From NCBI RefSeq assembly GCF_004784465.1, contig NZ_SRRU01000002.1, forward strand, positions 434,001 through 498,000: a stretch of DNA of 64,000 nt. The letters are read 5' to 3'. A model generated the notes under the pieces. It searched no databases. It was not told the origin of the DNA and saw only the letters and a program-made list of their open reading frames with translations. The DNA is from Streptomyces griseoluteus. GTDB taxonomy: Bacteria; Actinomycetota; Actinomycetes; Streptomycetales; Streptomycetaceae. Position 1 is the stretch's first letter. Each line of letters begins with the position of its first letter. Made by a program: the position numbers and the translations under genes. Shown in pieces: positions 59,474-64,000 of the stretch.

Positions 59474-61954
59474 ATGTCCGTACTGACGCGCGACGAAGCG
59501 CAAGCCCGAGCAGAGTTCCTCGACGTCCACCACTACACCGTCGATCTCGACCTCACCACCGGTGACGAGACCTTCGGCTCCCGTACCGCGGTCCGGTTCA
59601 CCGCGCGCACGGACGGGGACACCTTCGTCGAGCTGAAGCCCGCCGAGCTGCGCGCCGTCGCCCTCGACGGACAGCCCCTGGACACAGCCACCCTCGACGG
59701 CAACCGGCTGCCGCTGAAGAACCTCACCGCGGGCGAGCACGAACTCACCGTCGACGCGGTCATGCGCTACTCCCGCACCGGCGAGGGCATGCACCGCTTC
59801 ACCGACCCCACCGACGGCGAGACCTACGTCTACACCCAGCTCTTCCTCGACGACGTCCAGCGCGTCTTCGCCGCCTTCGACCAGCCCGACCTCAAGTCCG
59901 TCTTCGACGTGAGCGTCACCGCCCCCGAGGGCTGGCAGGTACTCGCCAACGGCATCACCGAGGACCTCGGCGGGGGCCGCTGGCGCGCCGCCACCACCCC
60001 GCTCATCTCCACCTACCTCGTCGCCGTCGCCGCAGGCCCCTGGCACTCCGTACGCACCGAGCACCGCGGCCTGCCCTTCGGCATCCACTGCCGACGCTCG
60101 CTCGCCCCCCACCTCGACGCCGACGCCGACGAAATCCTGGACACCACCCGCGCCCTCTACGACCGGTACCACGAGAAGTTCGAGGAGCCCTACCCCTTCG
60201 ACTCCTACGACCAGGCGTTCGTCCCCGAGTTCAACGCCGGCGCCATGGAGAACCCCGGACTCGTCACCTTCCGCGACGAGTTCGTCTTCCGCTCCGCCGT
60301 CACCGACACCGAGCGGCAGACCCGCGCCATGGTCATCGCGCACGAGATGGCCCACATGTGGTTCGGCGACCTCGTCACCCTCAGGTGGTGGGACGACATC
60401 TGGCTGAACGAGTCCTTCGCCGAGTACATGGGCTACCAGACCACCCTGGAGGCCACCCGCTTCACCCAGCCCTGGGTCGAGTTCGGCGTCACCCGCAAGT
60501 CCTGGGGCTACGACGCCGACCAGCGCCCCTCCACCCACCCCGTCGCCCCCGAATCCGTCGACGACACCGCCGCCGCGCTGCTCAACTTCGACGGCATCTC
60601 CTACGCCAAGGGCGCCTCCGCCCTGCGCCAACTGGTCGCCTGGCTCGGCGAGAAGGACTTCCTGGCCGGCATCAACGTCCACTTCGAGCGCCACCGGTTC
60701 GGCAACGCCACCCTCGCCGACTTCATCGACTCCCTCGCCTCCGCCACCGAGCGCGACGTACCCGCCTGGGCCGACGCCTGGCTGCGCACCACCGGCGTCG
60801 ACAAGCTCACCCCCCGCCTCACCACCACCGACGGCAAGCGCGTCCTGACCGTCGAGCAGGAGGGCAGCCGCCCGCACCGCGTCACCGCCGGCCTCTACGA
60901 CCACGACCTCACCGAGGAGGGCCGCCTGACCCTGCGCGAACGCGTCGGCCTCGACGTTCCGCAGACCGCGCCCCAGCCGCTCGGCAAGCGGCCCGCGCTG
61001 CTCATCCTCAACGACGGCGATCTCACCTACGCCAAGGTCCGCTTCGACCCCGAGTCCTTCGCGACCCTGCGCACCAGCCTCTCCGGCCTGCCCGACCCGC
61101 TCACCCGCGCCGTCGTCTGGAACGCCCTGCGCGACGCGGTCCGCGACGGCGAACTCCCGCCCACCGCCTACCTGGAGACCGCCCGCGCCCACCTGCCGCT
61201 GGAGACCGACCTCGCCCTCGTCGAGGGCGTCCTGGCCTTCGCCGGCCCCCACGTCGCCGACCGCTACCTCACCCCCGAGGAGCGGCCCGCGGCCCTCGCC
61301 ACCCTCCGCTCCCTCTGCCGCGACCTGCTGCGCCGCACCGAGGACGGCGACAACCCGGGCCTGCGCCTGGTCGCCGTACGGCACTTCATCGACGTCGCCG
61401 CGCAGCCCGACACCATCGCCGCCTGGCTCGCCGACGGCACCGTGCCCGGCGGGCCCGAACTCGACCCCGAGCTGCGCTGGCGCATCCTCGGACGGCTCGC
61501 CGTGCTCGGCGCCACCGACGAGGCCGCCATCGCCGCCGAACTGGAGCGCGACCCCTCCGCCAACGGCCAGGAGGGCGCCGCCCGCTGCCGTGCCGCGCTG
61601 CCCGACCCGGAGGCCAAGCGGCGGGCCTGGGAGTCGATGTTCGCCACCGACGACCTCTCCAACTACCTGTTCAAGGCCACCGCCCAGGGCTTCTGGCAGC
61701 CCGAACAGGCCGACCTCGTCCGGGAGTACGTACCCCGCTACTACGACGAGGCGGTCGCGGTGTCCGCCCGGCGCGGGCCCGCCATCGCCACCGCCGCCGG
61801 CGCCTGGGCCTTCCCGCACCACGCCGTCGACACCGAGAACCTGGCGCTGGGGGAGGCGTGCCTGCGCGACGCCGACCCGGTGCCCGCGCTGCGGCGCAGG
61901 CTCGCCGACGAACTCGACGACCTGGCAAGGGCGTTGCGGGTGCGCGGGGAGTAG
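59474..61954 (+). CDS. pepN: Aminopeptidase N (M1 family)
   Basis: 826 aa from the ATG at 59474 (MSVLTRDEAQ); an ATG at 59465 adds three residues. Zinc metallopeptidase removing N-terminal residues. The substrate-binding GAMEN (in EFNAGAMENPG), the zinc motif HEMAHMWFGDL (His290, Glu291, His294) and the third ligand Glu313 (WLNESFAEY) are intact. The ERAP1-like C-terminal domain is present. No signal peptide. Stand-alone unit. Confidence 0.96.
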   Translation: MSVLTRDEAQARAEFLDVHHYTVDLDLTTGDETFGSRTAVRFTARTDGDTFVELKPAELRAVALDGQPLDTATLDGNRLPLKNLTAGEHELTVDAVMRYSRTGEGMHRFTDPTDGETYVYTQLFLDDVQRVFAAFDQPDLKSVFDVSVTAPEGWQVLANGITEDLGGGRWRAATTPLISTYLVAVAAGPWHSVRTEHRGLPFGIHCRRSLAPHLDADADEILDTTRALYDRYHEKFEEPYPFDSYDQAFVPEFNAGAMENPGLVTFRDEFVFRSAVTDTERQTRAMVIAHEMAHMWFGDLVTLRWWDDIWLNESFAEYMGYQTTLEATRFTQPWVEFGVTRKSWGYDADQRPSTHPVAPESVDDTAAALLNFDGISYAKGASALRQLVAWLGEKDFLAGINVHFERHRFGNATLADFIDSLASATERDVPAWADAWLRTTGVDKLTPRLTTTDGKRVLTVEQEGSRPHRVTAGLYDHDLTEEGRLTLRERVGLDVPQTAPQPLGKRPALLILNDGDLTYAKVRFDPESFATLRTSLSGLPDPLTRAVVWNALRDAVRDGELPPTAYLETARAHLPLETDLALVEGVLAFAGPHVADRYLTPEERPAALATLRSLCRDLLRRTEDGDNPGLRLVAVRHFIDVAAQPDTIAAWLADGTVPGGPELDPELRWRILGRLAVLGATDEAAIAAELERDPSANGQEGAARCRAALPDPEAKRRAWESMFATDDLSNYLFKATAQGFWQPEQADLVREYVPRYYDEAVAVSARRGPAIATAAGAWAFPHHAVDTENLALGEACLRDADPVPALRRRLADELDDLARALRVRGE

Positions 61955-61978
61955 CTTCGCCACGCCGGGCGGCGTGGC

Positions 61979-62473
61979 TCAGGACCCCCGCAGCCACTCC
62001 GCCCGGCGCAGCGCGCCCTCCGGCGCCTCCAGGGCGAAGCCGAGCCGCTCCAGGAAGCGCTCACCCGCCTTCCACCCGGCCGGCACCGTCGCCGTGACAC
62101 GGGACGCGCCCCGCCCCAGCAGCGTTTCCGCCACCACCCGCCCCAGACCCCGGCCCCGCGCCCACGGCGCCAGCAGGAACAGCCCCACCGCCACCGCGCC
62201 CGGCTCGGGCCAGTCCCGTACCGCGTCCACCAGGCCCGCGACCTCGCCCCCCCGCTCCACCAGGAGCAGCACCTTGTCAGCGGGGTCCGCGCCCTCGGGC
62301 AGCGCGTAGTACAGGCTCTGCACGTCGCCCGGCGCCGACGGCAGACCCGTCGCCGCCGTGAACCAGTCCTCGCACTCCTCGAACAGCCGCAGCAGCGCCG
62401 CCTCGTCGGCCGGCCCCGGCTCTCGCAGCAGCACCCGCTCACCGGGCAGCTCCACCGTCCACATCTCGCTCAT
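61979..62473 (-). CDS. GNAT family N-acetyltransferase
   Basis: 164 aa from the ATG at 62473 (MSEMWTVELPG); the longer form from 62509 is less likely. LFLLAPWARGRGLGRVVAETLL is the acetyl-CoA loop; RFLERLGFALEAPEGALRRAEW is the C-terminal part of the fold. Substrate unknown. Convergent with pepN. Confidence 0.87.
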   Translation of the reverse strand: MSEMWTVELPGERVLLREPGPADEAALLRLFEECEDWFTAATGLPSAPGDVQSLYYALPEGADPADKVLLLVERGGEVAGLVDAVRDWPEPGAVAVGLFLLAPWARGRGLGRVVAETLLGRGASRVTATVPAGWKAGERFLERLGFALEAPEGALRRAEWLRGS

Positions 62474-62622
62474 CCCGGCGACGGTAGTGCCGCCCGGACG
62501 CCGCTCCAACGCGTTTTCCCCGTACGGCAGTACCCATTTCCCGCTCCCGCTCGTTGTGCAGCGCGGACACCCGGCTCCCGAACCTGAGCGCCGATGCGTG
62601 TCCCCGCCCCGCAGGAGAGCCC

Positions 62623-63981
62623 ATGAGCACCCCGCCCCTCGCCTCAGGACCCCACGGCCCGGACGCCCTGCGCCCGCTCCTGGACACCGTCCTCGGCGCC
62701 CTCACCACCGGCGCGGCCGCCCGCGGCGGCCCACTGCCCGCGGGCGGTCCCGACGCCGTCGCCGCCCGCGTCACCGACGCCCTCGGCGACGTACTCCCCG
62801 AACACGGCGACCCCGACGCCCTGCGCGCCCTCACGCACGCCCTCGCCGCGGGCGCCGCCGACCCCGCCGGCCCGCTCTGCGCCGCCCACCTGCACTGCCC
62901 GCCGCTCGCCGTCGCCACCGCCGCCGACCTGGCCGTCAGCGCGCTCAACCCCTCGCTGGACTCCTGGGACCAGGCGCCCGCCGCCTCCGCCCTCGAAGCC
63001 CGCGTCACCGGCGCCCTCGCCGCCCGGCTCGGCCTCGCCGACGCCGTGGTCACCACCGGCGGCACCGAGGCCAACCAGCTCGCCCTGCTGCTCGCCCGCG
63101 AGGCCCACGGCGCCCACGTCCGGCTGGTCTGCTCGGCCGCCGCCCACCACTCCCTGCCCCGTGCCGCCTGGCTGCTCGGCCTGCCCGACCCGGTCGTCCT
63201 CCCCGCCCCGGCCGGCACCCTGGACCCCGCCGCGCTGGACGCCGCCCTCACCGAGCTGACCGGGCCCCTCCTCGTCGCCGCCACCGCGGGCACCACCGAC
63301 GCCGGGCTCATCGACCCGCTCCCCGAGATCGCCGCCCGCTGCGCCGCCCACCGCGTCCGGCTGCACATCGACGCGGCCTACGGCGGCTGCCTCGCCCTCA
63401 GCGACCGCCACCGCCCCCTGCTCACCGGACTCGACGCCGCCCAGACCGTCGCCCTCGACCTGCACAAACTCGGCTGGCAACCCGTCGCCACCGGCTTCCT
63501 CGCCGTCGCCGACGCCACCGAACTCGACGCCCTCCACCAGCGCGCCGACTACCTCAACGCGGGCGACGACACCGAGGCCGGCCTCCCCGACCTCCTCGGC
63601 CGCTCCACCCGCACCACCCGCCGACCCGACGTGCTCAAGGCCGCGGTCACCCTGCGCACCCTCGGCCGCACCGGCCTCGCCGACCTCATCGACCGGGTCC
63701 TCACCCTCGCCCGGGACCTCGCCGACCGCGTCGAGGCACACCCCCGCCTCGAACTGTACGACCGGCCCACCCTCGCCACCGTGCTGTTCCGGCCCGCCCA
63801 CGCGAGCGACGACGCCGTCGCCGCCGTCCGCCGCACCCTGCTGCACGAGGGCCGCGCCGTCCTCGGCCGGGCCCACGCCGACGGCCGCCTCTGGCTCAAG
63901 GCCACCCTCCTCAACCCCCACACCGGGCCCGACGACCTGGCCCACCTGCTGAAACTCGCCGAAGGACACACCCCCGCATGA
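62623..63981 (+). CDS. PLP-dependent group II decarboxylase
   Basis: 452 aa from the ATG at 62623, with caggaga four bases upstream. Group II decarboxylase (aromatic-L-amino-acid, glutamate, diaminobutyrate/lysine type): TTGGTEANQLALL, HIDAAYGGCL binding the PLP ring, and DLHKLGWQPVATG with the PLP Lys282. The usual Trp/Cys context of the Lys box and the substrate pocket cannot be assigned by eye, so the amine made is unknown. Its stop overlaps an ATG of the next gene, so it begins an operon; siderophore synthesis is one possibility. Confidence 0.87.
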   Translation: MSTPPLASGPHGPDALRPLLDTVLGALTTGAAARGGPLPAGGPDAVAARVTDALGDVLPEHGDPDALRALTHALAAGAADPAGPLCAAHLHCPPLAVATAADLAVSALNPSLDSWDQAPAASALEARVTGALAARLGLADAVVTTGGTEANQLALLLAREAHGAHVRLVCSAAAHHSLPRAAWLLGLPDPVVLPAPAGTLDPAALDAALTELTGPLLVAATAGTTDAGLIDPLPEIAARCAAHRVRLHIDAAYGGCLALSDRHRPLLTGLDAAQTVALDLHKLGWQPVATGFLAVADATELDALHQRADYLNAGDDTEAGLPDLLGRSTRTTRRPDVLKAAVTLRTLGRTGLADLIDRVLTLARDLADRVEAHPRLELYDRPTLATVLFRPAHASDDAVAAVRRTLLHEGRAVLGRAHADGRLWLKATLLNPHTGPDDLAHLLKLAEGHTPA

Positions 63982-64000
63982 GCCACCCGCCCCACCCTGA
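63978..64000 (+). CDS. Start of the next gene (truncated by the window)
   Basis: ATG overlapping the decarboxylase stop (ATGA); only seven codons (MSHPPHP) are visible. The overlap indicates translational coupling. Product unknown. Confidence 0.55.

Overview
The window is high-GC actinobacterial chromosome, most likely Streptomyces or a very close relative. The evidence is the dense use of GTG starts, 4-bp ATGA/GTGA gene overlaps, a 1179-residue PHP-containing DnaE, a HisA of the PriA type in a genome stretch with no trpF, the Streptomyces-specific TrpM microprotein beside trpB, and an HGxxPAAW protein. As far as I can recall, gene order follows the conserved Streptomyces core between the ileS/lspA region and the chorismate mutase region. 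There are no rRNA or tRNA genes, CRISPR arrays, transposases or phage genes that I can see.

Layout. 1-4120: end of a DksA/TraR zinc-finger gene, lspA, an RluD-type pseudouridine synthase coupled to a GNAT gene, and a Na+/H+ antiporter. 4147-10710: mostly minus-strand envelope genes (MscS channel, Tat-exported PhoD, a membrane-anchored DsbA-like protein, a membrane protein, a DUF2252 kinase-fold protein) plus a dienelactone-hydrolase-like gene. 10919-14458: dnaE. 14571-21276: a DUF6243 microprotein, a NYN nuclease-like protein, an ABC transporter pair, a DUF2567 membrane protein, a YbaK deacylase, a Lon-N domain protein and an unrecognised helical protein. 21433-23016: a repeat-rich membrane protein.

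23249-28951 is the histidine operon hisD-hisC-hisB-(54-aa membrane protein)-hisH-priA-(Rid family)-hisF, running into an MFS gene; hisI follows at 31361 and overlaps trpE. 31747-38232 is the tryptophan region: trpE, three small membrane-protein genes, then trpC-trpM-trpB-trpA. trpD and trpF are not in the window; PriA is expected to supply the TrpF activity. A second DsbA-like gene and lgt follow.

41086-47988 (minus strand) is a tightly overlapping seven-gene operon: four consecutive divergent ADP-ribosylglycohydrolase (ARH) paralogues, a ribokinase-type PfkB kinase, a class III CoA-transferase and a CitE-like CoA lyase. It is the best candidate here for an undescribed pathway. Divergent from it is a VIT-family iron/manganese transporter behind an iron-box-like operator. 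49399-55459 is gltBD (glutamate synthase), with two GlnR-like motifs upstream. The end of the window holds a zinc-finger rhomboid protease, an alpha/beta hydrolase, an HExxH protein with a zinc ribbon, chorismate mutase, aminopeptidase N, a GNAT gene, and a PLP decarboxylase whose stop overlaps the start of the next gene at the window edge.

All assignments come from reading translations and motifs by eye; no database search was run.
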